Shown piece after piece: positions 11,480 to 24,097 of a stretch of DNA of 64,000 bases (position 1 is the stretch's first letter; each line of letters begins with the position of its first letter). Origin of the DNA: Cryptomeria japonica. Its lineage: Eukaryota; Streptophyta; Pinopsida; Cupressales; Cupressaceae. The stretch is from positions 559,213,945 to 559,277,944 of the forward strand of contig NC_081413.1 of assembly GCF_030272615.1 (NCBI RefSeq). The letters are read 5' to 3'. The position numbers were made by a program, and so were the translations under genes. Below the pieces are notes generated by a model that made no database searches, was not told the origin of the DNA, and saw only the letters and a list, made by a program, of their open reading frames with translations.

Positions 11480-12047
11480 AGAACTGCTTTGATTAAGGAT
11501 TTGATAGGAATGCAGTAGAATCGATCACAACTCAAATGCATAAGCTGTCGACCCGCGTGAAAAAATGTAGAGATGTTGAGCTACCGATTGAATGAGGGCT
11601 TTACAACTGCCCTTCCCTATTCGTCATTTGGCGCCTCGTTCAGATCGGTATATTTTATAGAATTCAGAATGGACTAAAACAGAATAAAATGTTTTTAACG
11701 TCCACATGCCAACATTTTAAATTGGTTTCAGAACGTTCGCCTTCTATAGGCGAAAAGTGCGTCCCTGTCCTTTTCCGCACCTGTACTTTGGAATTCAGGT
11801 TGCCTTTTCACTACTTTTTTGAGATTTACTTTGGACAATTGCAGCCATGCATTAGATTTGCCTTGTCATAGAATACCTTTAGCATATTCTTATAGATTAG
11901 CATATTTTTGTTATTTTTCTTTAATTATTTATGCAATGCTTCCAAGGATACGACAGTTATGATGACTAGCAGGGAAGTGCCTGCAAGAGGGGCTGATAGG
12001 TCTGATTGTAAATGACTTATAAAATTACAAGAAGGTTTTTTGTGCGA
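11480..12047. other. No gene recognised
   Basis: Mixed-composition sequence with short frames only. No motif, repeat or RNA gene could be supported. Confidence 0.4.
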
Positions 12048-12165
12048 GCATCATAATGAGAGAATGTAATAAATTTGAAATTGGTTTTTTTTTTTACTAT
12101 ATAGTATATAGTATTGGCACTGTACAAAATCCAACCAATGGTTATAGTTGTTCCCAAAAGAAAAA
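12048..12165. repeat. Dispersed repeat, copy at 12048 and about 13691
   Basis: GCATCATAATGA, a TATATAGTATATAGTATTGG core, GCACTGTAC, and TTATAGTTGTTCCCAAAA occur in the same order at 12048-12165 and about 13691-13810. The two copies flank the 405-bp array and probably belong to one composite repeat. Confidence 0.65.
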
Positions 12166-12228
12166 GTTGTCCACCCACCATCCTCCATGCTATTGAATGT
12201 AGCATGATGTATAAAAAGAAATTGCCAT

Positions 12229-13310
12229 GCCAACCAGTAGTATTTGTTGGACCCAAAAAAAATTTGTTATCCACCCTCCATCCCCCATGCTGGTAACAGT
12301 AGCATGTTATACAACCTTTTGTTGATATGCATTTGATGTATATGATCTAAGACCCGTGAGAGATAAATTGTATTAGTACTTCACTTTGAAGGAAATCAAG
12401 AAACGAGCACTAATAAAACACAAAGGCATTTACCTTGCAGATCAAAAGGCTACAAGTCAAGAAAGTGGCACATCACAAAAATTCCTAGCAATATGTAAAA
12501 AACCTGCAAATTAACAGCTATAAGTAAAATGATGTACAGAAAAAAAGAGCCATGACGAGTATTTTTTACAACAAAATGAAAGTGTTATAAAGAGTACTTA
12601 TTCTAAATGGTTTGTATTGTAGACTGTATTAATCCCAACCAATAGTATTTGTTGGACCCAGAAAAATTTTGTTATCCACCCTCCATCCCCCATGCTGGGA
12701 ACAGTAGCATGTTATACAACCTTTTGTTGATATGCATTTGATGTATATGATCTAAGACCCGTGAGAGATAAATTATATTAGTACTTCACTTTGAAGGAAA
12801 TCAAGAAACGAGCACTAATAAAACACAAAGGCATTTACCTTGCAGAGCAAAAGGCTACAAGTCAAGAAAGTGGCACATCACAGAAATTCCTAGCAATATG
12901 TAAAAAACCTGCAAATTAACGGTTATAAGTAAAATGATGTACAGAAAGAAAGAGCCATGAAGAGTATTTTTTACAACATAATGAAAGTCCTATAAAGAGT
13001 GTTTATTTTAAATGGTTTGTATTGTAGACTGTATCAATCCCAACCAATACTATTTGTTGGACCCAGAAAAGTTTTGTTATCCACCTTCTATCCCCTATGT
13101 TGGTGAATATGCATTTGATGTATGTCATCTTAAACATGTGAGAAATTAATTTTATTAGAACCTCACTTTCGAGGAAGTCAAAAAACAAACACTAATAAAA
13201 CACAAAGTAATTTAGCTTGCAAATTAAAAGGGTTCACGATGAGAAAGTGGCAAACCATAGAAAATCCTAGCAATATGCAACAACCTTACAAATTAACGGC
13301 ATTAAGTAAC
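12229..13310. repeat. Tandem array, 405-bp unit, two full copies plus a diverged third
   Basis: The anchor TTGTTGGACCCA recurs with its GGACCC at 12249, 12654 and 13059, exactly 405 bp apart each time. Each copy then has TTATCCACC, CCCATGCTGG, GATATGCATTTGATGTAT, ACTAATAAAACACAAAG, CTTGCAGA and CCTGCAAATTAACGG in order. The first two copies are nearly identical and the third is diverged and shortened. The CCTTGCAAATTAAC module is shared with repeats on the far side of the Helitron genes (24838-25070). The array may therefore be terminal or filler sequence of that Helitron or of its non-autonomous relatives. From 13311 to 14614 no gene is seen. Confidence 0.75.
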
Positions 13311-14614
13311 AGTGACAATGAAAGGCCTTGAAAGGAATAAGGACTCACGAACTGCAATCTAATCCTATTAAAACAGAAAGCAGTTTAGTTTGCAAATAAT
13401 TAAAAAAACATATGCATTTACCTTGCAGAGTACCAAAGATGATGGCAATGAAAAGCAATTACGGTTAGACGATAAGTATATGTCTGGTTTTGAAATGGCA
13501 AACACTTGTAACTTGTAAACAAAGTTAAATGATGTTCAACATTGTAATGTGGTTGTTATTTTGTCATTGAATTTGTATTTATAAACATATTTATACAGGA
13601 TACATACCTTCAAAGAAATGACATTAGAGTGTTGGATGTTGATCATTAGTGAAAGTTTAAATGTAAAAGCAGTGGCAACCTAGAAATGTTAATGCATCAT
13701 AATGAAATAATGTAATTAAAGTCAAATTGAGTAATTTTATTGATATATAGTATATAGTATTGGCACTGTACAAAACCAATCAATGTTTATAGTTGTTCCC
13801 AAAATAAGAAGTTGATTACAAAGAGAACTTATTCTAAATGGATTGTATTGTAGACATGTATATCCATTTGGTGTATATCATCTTAAACCTGTGAGAAATA
13901 AATTATATTAGGAAATTGTAATTGTATGAAGATTTTCTTGTGAGTAATAAAGTATGTTATGAAATTGCGAATGTATGTAACAGTTGTAAAATATAAATAA
14001 TATTAATTGGAGGTATTTATATTTTTTATTGGTGTTGTATTTGGTTAATGTGCTTGTTTTGTTTTGTAGGTTGCTTCGTTGCCTGCCATTTGATACATGT
14101 GATAAATAACATTATATTAGAAAAGTTAAAGTGTTTTAAATTCAAAAGTTTGTTTTTGGTAGTGGTTCTGCAATTTGCAATGTATAGAGAGAGTAGAAAC
14201 AAAAGTTGGTATCATTAATTGTAAAAGTTACAGTTATTTGCATACCCTTGTAGGTTTTGTTTGTTGAATTGGTTTCTTATTTGATTCCCAGCAAGTACAA
14301 GAAGACTTGCAAGTACAAAAAGAGAAAACAAGTTTGGTAACTATAAGAAGAAGCATATTTGCAAGGAACTCAAATAGTTGAGAAAACAATGTATGGCATA
14401 TGTGTACTTGTTGTATCAGAGTTTTCACATCCAACAGCCTCGTTCAATTTTAATTGAATCTAATATTGGTTACATTTCATGTTGATCATGCAAAGTGTGA
14501 ATATTGTAATGTCTTGAAATAATTGATAGAAAATATATAGTATGTAAAATTGCAATGAACTTGTATTTGCAGTACCTATTTATGTTTGTGTTGCAAGTAA
14601 TTTTCTTTCGTGAT

Positions 14615-16423
14615 CTAGGAAAGGTTCAACAAACGAGCTTCTTCTTTTTTCCTTAGTATGGTTGATGCAGCACCTTTCAACCTTGAGTACCTTTCGTAAG
14701 TGAAAGTCGGGTGAATCCACAGGTGGTTAATTGATTTCACTCTAGAAAGCACTGTAAATGTAAGGCCTTGTTTCTCTGTTTTGCCAATGTCAACTGTTGC
14801 AAAGTCAAGTGTCAGACCTTGTGATTTGTGAATAGTAATACCCCATGCCATTGTTAATGAAATTTGTGTGTGGTTTCCCCTAGTAATTGGCGTTATGGGA
14901 ACATGTTTTGGATTTGTTGGATCCCATGATGGGCTAGTATAATGTTGGAAGAGGACCACCACATATTTTGGCAGATTGGGTGGCTTAGAACCTGCATCGT
15001 AGACAATCATTTTGATTTGACCCAAACCACCATTGACAAGGCCGACTTCTATCCATAAATTTTCAATAAGCACTACTTCATGGTCTATAGAAAGAAGGAT
15101 TTCAAATGATAGTTGTTCTTCTTAGTGTGTTTGTCTGTCTTTCTGATGTGTAATGATTGTTGTTGCACGTGCAATGGGTGAGTGCAATTGTTTCAACATT
15201 TTATTGTTGTGTGTGTTTGAAGCTGCATTTGTTGCAAACAAATGCTTCTGTTGGTTGAAGTGGTTGTTCTGATCAAGTGTCAAAGCATGGGTTGACTGCA
15301 TCTGTAGGCTTTCCCATTTTGTTTGCAATGGTGTTGTGTTGCGTATATTAAGAAACATTTCACGGATTTGCATCCAAGAGGGCCTTGTACCTTGTTGTCG
15401 AAACGAAACATCGAAGGTGACAACATTATTGAAGGTGTGCCATAGAGCCAGTGTTGTTGAGTGGGATGCATATAATGGTTTATCCATAACTGGGGGAAGT
15501 TGTGCAAGATCACCAACCAAGATGATTGAGAGTGTTGCAAATGATTCATGTTGTTTGGTGGGGAAAACTTCTCCCAATCTCTTATCAGTCTTCATCAGTA
15601 ATTGAGGACCAACAAAGCTCATTTCATCTATCAAAATGTAGCATAAATGTTTGCATTGCTCTTGAAACATTAATAGTGAATGGTCTGTTAAGGGTTTGTA
15701 TTCTTGAATAGGTATACAGAGGGCAGCATGGATTGTGGTAGCTTGGATATTATATGTGGATATACCTGTTGGTGCTAGTACAAGTAATGGGTATTATGCA
15801 GGATCTAAATGGGAATTTAACAGTCTACATATACAGTAATTAAGAAATGACTTTCCAGTACCTGAATAATTAATTGTAATGGTGAGGAATTCAAATTTTG
15901 TGCAGCGTGGATATTTATAATATCAAGTGCAATATTTTGGTTTGCTACAAGCTCAAAGTTAGCAGGTGCATTTGAATGTATGTTGGCTAGGGTGTGGGTT
16001 GATTGGCTTTTCTCTGTTGAAATAAATTGAGATGCTTTTATATGCAGCATTTCATTAGGTATGGAAGCACTCCAATTAAATTGAAGATCAAAGTCACATT
16101 TGCCAAGCATTTGAAGAGTAGCAACGTCAAAGTTGTTTGATGCTCCCATTTGTGAAAAGAACTCCCATTCGTAGAGGTCTTGATTAGTAGATTATGGAAT
16201 ATCTTGTGACTGCAGGTCTTCGCTATTCTCTGTGGTCATGTGTTCTTCAATGCCATTTACATGCTAGCAGATGTAATGTGTACTCTGAATATGTTTCCAA
16301 TTTATTCTAATTTCATCAATTAAGGTACCTATGTGTAGAGGGAAGCTGCAGAATGATTTGTACAAAAGTAATTCACTCCAATAGAAAATTTCAAAAGTGT
16401 TGTCATCTTTCGAAGGTAAAGAT
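14615..16423 (-). pseudogene. Helitron helicase region (PIF1-type), decayed
   Basis: This is the C-terminal half of a Helitron Rep/Hel protein, whose SF1B helicase unwinds DNA during rolling-circle transposition. Walker A (GTGKS) is at 15849-15863, Walker B (ILIDEMSFVG) near 15620, LVGDLAQLPPV near 15490, and the late motif TMAWGITIHKSQG near 14840. From about 15880 to 14615 one frame holds the domain, with in-frame stops near 15800 and 15122. A frame change lies near 15890, because the downstream frame carries GTGKS while the upstream linker is read in another. The linker continues to 16423, where the Copia element interrupts it. The same reading resumes beyond 21396. It is not functional as it stands. 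Confidence 0.85.
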
Positions 16424-16887
16424 TGTTGAAATGTGGCGACTGATCAGCAAAGTATTGTACACTCAGCATGTATCCTCGTCGGGGTTTGGGGCTAAGTCGG
16501 GCCTTGGGCAGGGGTTCGGGGGCGGCAGCCCCCTAGAAAAGTGAGGGTTCGAGGGCGGGAGCCCTCGAGAAATTTTTTTGGGGGGTATTTTTTGATGAAA
16601 ACTGACATTGTAATAAAACCTTAAAAAGGCCAACTTTGTTTTTGCCCTAAAAACGCATGTTATAAATGGCTGGGATGCTTAAAGCATTGTAAGGTTGATG
16701 TACTTTTTTTTGCTAGATAATAAGAAAGATTGGACGACTGCGTATGGTGGACGTAACCCATTCTGGGTGAACCACGTTAAATCTTTATGTTATCTGTGTC
16801 ATGTTTTATTTCTTTATCTTTTGTATTTAAATCTGCATATAATTGTTAGTTCATATTTGCTTCGGATCTGCTTGAAACCCTAACAAT

Positions 16888-16898
16888 TGGTATCAGAG
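16888..16898 (+). other. Primer binding site (tRNA-iMet type)
   Basis: TGGTATCAGAG begins two bases after the left LTR. It matches the usual plant initiator-methionine tRNA primer site for minus-strand DNA synthesis. Confidence 0.9.
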
Positions 16899-16945
16899 TG
16901 AGGCTTTCTGTAAATTGGAAGGACTCTCAGATTTGAGTGGGAGCA

Positions 16946-19900
16946 ATGGAGGATTCCAAATTCAAGGTTGAAAAGTTTAACAACCAGAACTATCGGTTAT
17001 GGAAAATGCAGATGGAGGATTACTTGTATCAAAAGGATTTGTGGCGGCCATTGGAGGGAAAGACAAAGAAAGCGACCACAATGTCAGATGAAGAGTGAGA
17101 CATTTTAGATAGAAAGGCACTGAGATCCATTCGATTGTGCCTTGCACCGTCTGTAGCATTCAATATAACAGAAGCAAAAATGACTATAGATTTGATGGCG
17201 ACATTGGCAAAGTTGTATGAGAAACCCTCGACTTCGAATAAGGTATTTCTTATGAAGCATTTGTTTAATTTGAAAATGAGTGAGGGAGGATCTGTAGCAG
17301 AGCACTTAAATGAATTTAATACAATTACTTGTCGACTGTCTTCGGTAAAAATTACCTTTGCAAAAGAGGTTAGGGCTCTCTTGATTTTATGTTCTTTGCC
17401 AGAAAGCTGGAATAGCTTGGTTATGGCTGTAAGTAACTCTGTCTCTGGTAAAAATACTTTGGTATTTGATGATATTGTTGGTGTTATCCTAAGCGAGGAA
17501 ATGCGAAGGAAAAGCACAAGTGGGACTCCAACATCATCAAGCAGTGTTTTGAATGTGGAGAACAAAGGAAGATCAAAGGAAAGAGGAAAAGGCCATGGGA
17601 ATGAGAAGTTGCAAGGGAAGTCAAAGAAAGGACGCTCTCAATCTAGAGGAAAGAAAGATTGTTGGTACTGCGGAAAGCCCGGTCATCTAAAGAAAGATTG
17701 TTGGTCTGAGAAAAACAAAGAAGGAGACAAAAATGAAAATGACAGTAAGGAAGCTAATATTGCAAGTAATACTTTACAAGATGCTTTAATCTTATGTTTG
17801 GATAATGTTAATGATTCCTGGGTAATAGATTATGGGGCTTCATTTCATGCTACACCCCATAGAAAATATTTTCTAGATTATATTCAAGGTGATTTTGGAC
17901 AGATATATTTGGGTGATGATGAGCCCTGTCAAATTGTTGAAAAATGAAAGATAAAGATCAAGTTGCAAAATGGAAATGACTGGTTTCTTCCGGAGGTAAG
18001 ACATGTTCCTAATTTAAGAAGAAATTTAATTTCTGCTGAGCAATTAGGTAGTGAAGGTTGCATAGTTACCCTCTCAGACAGTATGTGGAAGGTCAGTAAA
18101 GGATCATTAGTAATAGCTAAAGGTGTGAAGGTAGGCACATTATATCTATGTACAGGTAACACTTACTCTACCCTAACTGCTACAGATAAAGTTACTGCAG
18201 GGACAACAACAATAAATGTTGTAAGAACATATTCGATAATATGACATCATAGGCTTGGGCACATGAGTGAGAAAGGGATGAAAACCCTTCACTCCAAAAA
18301 TCTATTGCCAGGACTAAAGAAGATTGATTTAGAGTTCTGTGAAAACTATGTTTATGGTAAATAGAAAAGAGTCAGATTTCTCAAGGTTGGGAAAGAGAAG
18401 AAGAGTGAGAAGTTAGAGCTTATACATTTAGATGTATGGGGACCGGCTCAGGTATCATCTCTTGGTGGCTCTTGTTATTATGTTATTTTTATTGATGACT
18501 CAACCAGAAAAACATGGGTATATTTCCTAAAACAAAAATCAGATGTTTTTGAAACTTTTAAGAAATGGAAAGCTTTGGTTGAGAATGAGACAGGGAAAAA
18601 GTTGAAGTGTCTCAGATCGGATAATGGAGGTGAGTATTGCAGCAAAGCATTTGAAGATTACTGCTCCTTAAATGGGATTCAAAAGCAGAAGACAGTTCCA
18701 AGAACTCCACAAGAAAATGGTGTGTCAGAGAGAATGAATAGGACTATCATGGAACGCTCAAGGAGCATGAGATTGCATGCTGGATTGCTCTTACATTTTT
18801 GGGTAGATGTTGTACATACTGTTGTCTATTTGATAAATAAAGGACCTTCAACCCCTTTGGATGGTGGTATTCCAAAGGAGGCATGGACTGGTAAAAAGGT
18901 AAATTATTCTTTTCTGAAAACCTTTGGTTGTGAAGCTTTTGTCCATGTTGATAAAGAAAACAAAACCAAGCTTGATACTAAATCTCAAAAATGTACCTTC
19001 ATTGGGTATGGGATAGATGAATATGGCTATCGGTTATGGGATTTTGAAAATAAGAAAATAATTAGAAGTAGAGATGTTATATTCAATGAGAAGGTCATGT
19101 ATAAAGAACAGATGCAGGAAAAGATGCATGAACATGACAAACAAGAATATGTGGTGTTGGATGAGATTCCTGAAAATGAAATGCCATAGGTACCTGATGC
19201 TCAGCAACAACAAATTGTCCCACAAACTCCTACAAGTGTTAGATGTTCTATGAGGTCAAGTAGACCCCCTGAAAGATTTTCTCCTTCTTTGTATTCTATT
19301 TTATTAACGGATTCTGGTGAACTAGAAGAATATGAAGAAGCAATGCTGGTAGATGCCAAACAACAGTGGGAGCTAGGCATGAAAGAGGAGATGGACTCCT
19401 TGATGAAAAATGAGACTTGGGACCTAGTCCCTTTACCTGCAGAAAAAAGTGTGTTGCCTAACAAATAGGTTTATAGGCTGAGGAGGAGGAAGGAGGTCAG
19501 AAAAGATATAAGGCTAGACTTGTGGTAAAAGGTTTTGCACAGAAAAAGGGTATAGATTATGATGAAATATTTTCTCCAGTTGTAAAAATGACTTCAATTA
19601 GAACTGTACTTAGTCTCGTGGCTGCAGATGATTTACATCTTGAACAATTAGATGCCAAAACAGCTTTTCTCCATGGAGATTTGGAGGAGGAAATTTACAT
19701 ATTGCAACCACAGGGATATGAGGTCAAAGGTAAGGAGAACTTGGTGTGCAGGTTGAAGAAAATTCTGTATGGCCTAAAGCAAGCATCCCGACAATGGTAT
19801 TTAAAATTTGATAGTTTCATGGCTGAACACAATTATCATAGATGTCATTCTAATCATTGTGTATATTTTAAGAGATTTGATAATGTCAGTTATATTATCC

Positions 19901-20871
19901 TGTTGCTTTATGTTGATGACATGCTTGTTGTTGGGTCTAACATGCAACATATAAATGATCTTAAACAGAAATTAGTCAGGTCATTTGCTATGAAGGATTT
20001 GGGTGTAGCTAAGCAAATTCTCGGTATAAGGGTTACACGGGACAGGAAAAATAGAACCTTGAATTTGTCCCAAAGTGAGTATATAAAGAAGGTGTTGAAA
20101 AGATTTAACATGCAAGATGCAAAAGCAGTTAGTACACCTTTGGCTAGTCATTTCAAATTGACTAAGGAGATGTGCCCAAAGGCACAGGAAGAGGTTAATA
20201 AAATGTCTAACATCCTGTATTCATCAACTGTTGGCAGTCTGATGTATGCAATGGTATGCACAAGGCCAGATATTGCACATGTAGTGGGAGTTGTGAGCAG
20301 GTTTATGAGTAATCCGGGTATGGAACATTGGAATGCTGTGAAATGGATTCTTCGGTATTTGAAAGGAACTACTACGAAGGCATTATGTTTCAAAGGATCC
20401 AATGCTGCTCTGAGTGGATTTGTTGACTCTGATCTGGCAGGTGATATTGATTCACAGAGGAGTACTAAATGGTATGCTTTTACTAGAGGGGGAACTACAG
20501 TCAGTTGGATTTCTAGGCTGCAAAAGGTTGTTGCACTTTCAACCACTGAAGTTGAGTATGTTGCTGCTAAAGAAGCCAGCAAGGAGATGATTTGGTTGCA
20601 ATGTTTTTTGGAGGAATTGGGTCAGACACAAGAGGATAGCCCATTGTATACTGATAGCCAGAGTGCCATTCATCTTGCGAAGAACTCTGCTTTTCATTCA
20701 AGGACAAAGCACATTCAGCTCCAGTACCACTTCATCCGGACTGTTTTGGAGGAGGGTCAGTTACGGCTTGAGAAGATTCACACAAGTGAGAATCCTATCG
20801 ATATGTTCACGAAGGTAGTTCCACAGGAGAAGTTGATTTCTTCATCAGTTTCTGTTGATCTTCTTGATTGA
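16946..20871 (+). pseudogene. Copia gag-pol polyprotein, six stops and one frameshift
   Basis: The ATG at 16946 opens a gag with FNNQNYRLWKMQMEDYL, then the zinc knuckle CWYCGKPGHLKKDC (about 17660-17701). Next comes protease WVIDYGASFHAT, where the catalytic DSG has become DYG. Integrase follows with the HHRLGH zinc region, DVWGP, SDNGGEY and PQENGVSERMNR. RT has an intact YVDD near 19910, and RNase H has STTEVEYVA and YTDSQSA. Stops fall at 17096, 17945, 18242, 18362, 19187 and 19466, all in the starting frame. A frameshift lies between 19466 and 19521, after which RT/RNase H is open to 20871. Several stops look like G-to-A or C-to-T changes of Trp and Gln codons. The domain order is Copia, close to the Tork/Tnt1 type. 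Confidence 0.92.
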
Positions 20872-20950
20872 TAATTGTGTAATTTATACCAGTCAAGTCC
20901 TAGTGTTTTATCCAGCGGATGTTGCATGTACAGTGGTGTCATGTAGTATT

Positions 20951-21007
20951 AGTCTCCAAGTGGGAGATTGTTCGGTGTGGAGCTTGATCAGTCTCCAAGT
21001 GGGAGAT
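20951..21007 (+). other. Duplicated polypurine tract
   Basis: GTCTCCAAGTGGGAGATTGTT occurs in whole or in near-identical form twice, about 39 bp apart. The second copy abuts the right LTR and is the PPT used to prime plus-strand synthesis. The first is followed by TCGGTGTGG and not by an LTR, which suggests a small local duplication. Confidence 0.75.
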
Positions 21008-21395
21008 TGTTGAAATGTGGCAACTAATCAGCAAAGTATTGTACACTCAGCATGTGTCCTCGCCGGGGTCCGGGGCCCAGAAATTTTTTTTTGGGTATTT
21101 TTTTATGAAAACCGACATTGTAATAAAGCCCTAAAAAGGCTGACTTTGTTTTTGCCCTAAAAACGCATGTTATAAGCAGTTGGGATGCTTAAGGCATTGT
21201 AAGGTTGATGTACTTTTTTTTGCTAGATAATAAGAAAGATTGGACGACTGTGTATGGTGGACGTAACCCATTCTGGGTGAACCACGTTAAATCTTTGTGT
21301 TATCTGTGTCATGTTTTATTTTTTTATCTTTTGTATTTAAATCTGCATATAATTGTTAGTTCATATTTGCTTCGGATCTGCTTGAAACCCTAACA

Positions 21396-23970
21396 AAGAT
21401 TTATATTGTAGGTAGACATTTACAATTGTTGGTACCTTTCTTCTTATCCATTTACATGATTTGCGTTGTTCAACGTAAGTATAATGTTGAGCTAAATGGA
21501 GCAAAGTTAGGTTTGCTAACTCTGATGGTCTTTTCATGTAATTAGAAACGAAAGAAATGGATGTCTGTGAACCTTCATCATAGTTTATTATAAGTTGAAA
21601 GATTTTTTTCCCAACATTGAGGGTCACAAACTGACGTGTGCAAGAGATCAAGGGGAGTTTAAACATGTGGCATGTTTCATGAGCGCTAATGTCCCTATCA
21701 GTAACAATTCCCATCATGAATCTCTGATATGCTAATAGAATTGTATCTTCTGAATTTGTTGATCCAACAATTCATTTTAACATGTCAGTATAGCTTTTTG
21801 ATTTACGTTCAGTTTTGGATGCGTATTTTGAGATATATTGTAGAACTGCCTTTTTGGAGCATACTGCCTAACAATCAACATTAGGCCTCCATATATGGCG
21901 AGCATCATTTGGTTGTGAACATTGAGGCGACTATCATTCCTTGTTGGCTTATATGATGGGTTATTATTGTGGTCTAAAGTCAATGATGAGTCATGTTGTT
22001 CAGGCCAAGGTGGTTTGTACCAACATTCAAGTGTTGAGTTTTTTTTTCTCAAGCAGGTATACTCTAAACACTTTGTATGTCGTTGAACAACATTCACTAA
22101 TTTAGTGTAATCAATGCAAGGCTCAGATCTGAATATGGCATATGTATCTGAAAGACATAGATCTGAAATTGCAGGTATATACTACCTGTTTAAGCGATCC
22201 ACTTTAGTGCGTGGATTCCACATTGTGATGTACTAGTCAAAGAAGTTCTTAACTGATTGGATACTTTCATCGTGTGACCAATCAAGGTTGTAAATATTAG
22301 GTGCTTGTGGCAACCAAAGAAAGCCATGAATATGGGTAGAGCCTCGATGTTGCCATTTGTATCTGTAGCAGTGGTCAGTGGCATGCAACTGTTTGATGAT
22401 GACTTCATCACGAAAGATCTGAAATCTTAAGTGCAAGTATAAAGTTGTTATATGTGGGTTATTGACTAAATTGTCAATAGACTGCCTTCTGTTGTGGTGC
22501 ACAGTAGTTGACTGTGTTTTTGGGAACAACTTATGCAGGTCAAGCCATTTTGTATCAGCTGAGCTTAGAGTAAAGAATAGCATAGGTGCACCTAACTGTT
22601 CTATCATTGTCGTAAGGTCTCTACGAGATTTGCTCCAAAATGCACGTGTTCTGCACAAGGAGGCAACATATCACATGATGTGATTTGGTAATTCATTTGA
22701 TGGCGTGTTTTGTAAGTATTCTCTTAGACCATGAAGATTCAATGGAAAAGAATCTTCTAAATTCGTCTTTATGAAAACAACAACTGATTGTTGAGATCAA
22801 TGTCTCATCATAAGGTTATAGATATAATATCTAAAACAAACATGCTGGCCAAATCTTTGATCAAAATATTTGATCAAGTGCAAAGCATATTAATGCAAAT
22901 GTACATGACTTGTTATGTCCTGAAGTGGTAAAGTCATTCCATTAGGGAACAGTGTGGGGAATGCCATTGAAAGTAGGTCTTTTGTATTGTACTCATTGAT
23001 AGGCGATGTACTAATTTGTGGCCAGGGGACAACATTGTTGTTGGTATTATCTAGATGTAGGATTATTTTGATTGCATCAAGTTCAGGTATTAAGGATGGA
23101 AGTTGTGGAATGAATGAAGAAGAGTTTTCTATTATTTCTTCTTCATTGTTAATGTTGGCCACATCAGGAATTTCTTGTACATGTTCTTCTTGAGGTGAAG
23201 GTACTGAATGCAAAAGGTCTGAAATGTCAGTGTCGTGCTCTGGTAATAGTCGGGTTGCATCTAAATCAATGACAACATCTTTATAGTATTGTTCATGCTT
23301 TATTTTGTAAGTCAATGCATTCATGACGTGAAATCTATTCACATAACAGTCATAGGATAGTCCTTGTAGATTAGTTCTACAGACAATAAGGATTTCTAAA
23401 TGCTGAATTTTGCGGGGCAATGACAATGCATTTTCTGAAATATCTTGTGGGAAGTTAATTGTGTGACCAGAATACTTATATTGTCCTCCCCTTGCATGTG
23501 TAACTTGCAAAATAGGGCAATCCTTGCTATGAGCATTTCTTCTACTTGAGAAAGATACTTTAAAATAGAAGGTTGCTCACCTGGGTCCATATTGTTTGAT
23601 AATGAGAAATGGTGAAGTCCCCTTTCAACATAACATCTCATGCATATTATTGTGTGGTTGATATTTTTAATAGGCATGCCCACATAGTTTTCTTTACAAA
23701 CATTACATGCCTCCATGACCTCCAACATATCAATTCTTTTTCAGAAGTTAGATAATGCATGTAGGAATGAAGGTGTCTTTAGGGTGAGTTCAGGAGAAGT
23801 AGAATGTGTTTCCTGGGCACATTACTTTTCTCAAGGCCATTGCTTTCTGTTTGTAATAGAATTTTTGAGTTACTATCAGATGTTTGTTGTGCACGACGCT
23901 TTAATTGGCGTTTGTTGGAGATATTCCCTTTATTCTTTGCATAGTAAGTTCTATTAGTTTGATTTCTCAT
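21396..23970 (-). pseudogene. Helitron Rep (HUH/Y2) region, decayed
   Basis: N-terminal half of the Helitron Rep/Hel protein, read from high to low coordinates. A basic start (23970-23779) is followed by a Cys motif pair (CNVC, CMRC) with NNMDPGEQP and the end of that segment at 23396. Then come RGGQYKYSGHTINFPQD and PINEY (23510-22890), and the Rep core with HRGSTHIHGFLWL (22658-22233). H-x-H there is the HUH nuclease metal site. The two-tyrosine motif YISKY is intact at 21823-21837, in a neighbouring frame to PTRNDSRLNVHN (22097-21777). DRDISAHETCH (21717 onward) leads to the linker cut by the Copia. Several frameshifts and stops make it inactive. Together with 14615-16423 it is one element about 4.4 kb in coding length. 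Confidence 0.85.
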
Positions 23971-24097
23971 CCATTTGATGGCATCGCCTTCTTGAGTGGA
24001 AGGCTCAATAGATATCTAATAGTTGGAAGAGAATAGAGGTGCGTTAGAATTCTCATAATTGAAGAGAGAAAGCATTGAAGTATGTATTCAGAACGAA

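Larger units (their letters stand above)
16424..21395 (+). mobile_element. Ty1/Copia LTR retrotransposon inserted in the Helitron
   Basis: A nearly complete element of 4972 bp. The left LTR is 16424-16885 (462 bp) and the right LTR 21008-21395 (388 bp). Both start TGTTGAAATGTGGC and end ACCCTAACA. AAGAT is duplicated directly outside (16419-16423 and 21396-21400). The LTR length difference is one block of about 74 bp carrying two GC hairpins, present only in the left LTR. Gag, protease, integrase, RT and RNase H follow in Copia order. Helitron coding sequence resumes on either side, so the Copia is the younger insertion. Confidence 0.95.

Noticed and set aside
16695-21393. Identical 62-codon frames at 16695 and 21205
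   Set aside because: Both lie inside the two Copia LTRs, and their similarity is LTR identity, not a gene.
22462-23193. Plus-strand frames over the Helitron Rep region
   Set aside because: They are antisense to clear Rep coding on the minus strand.
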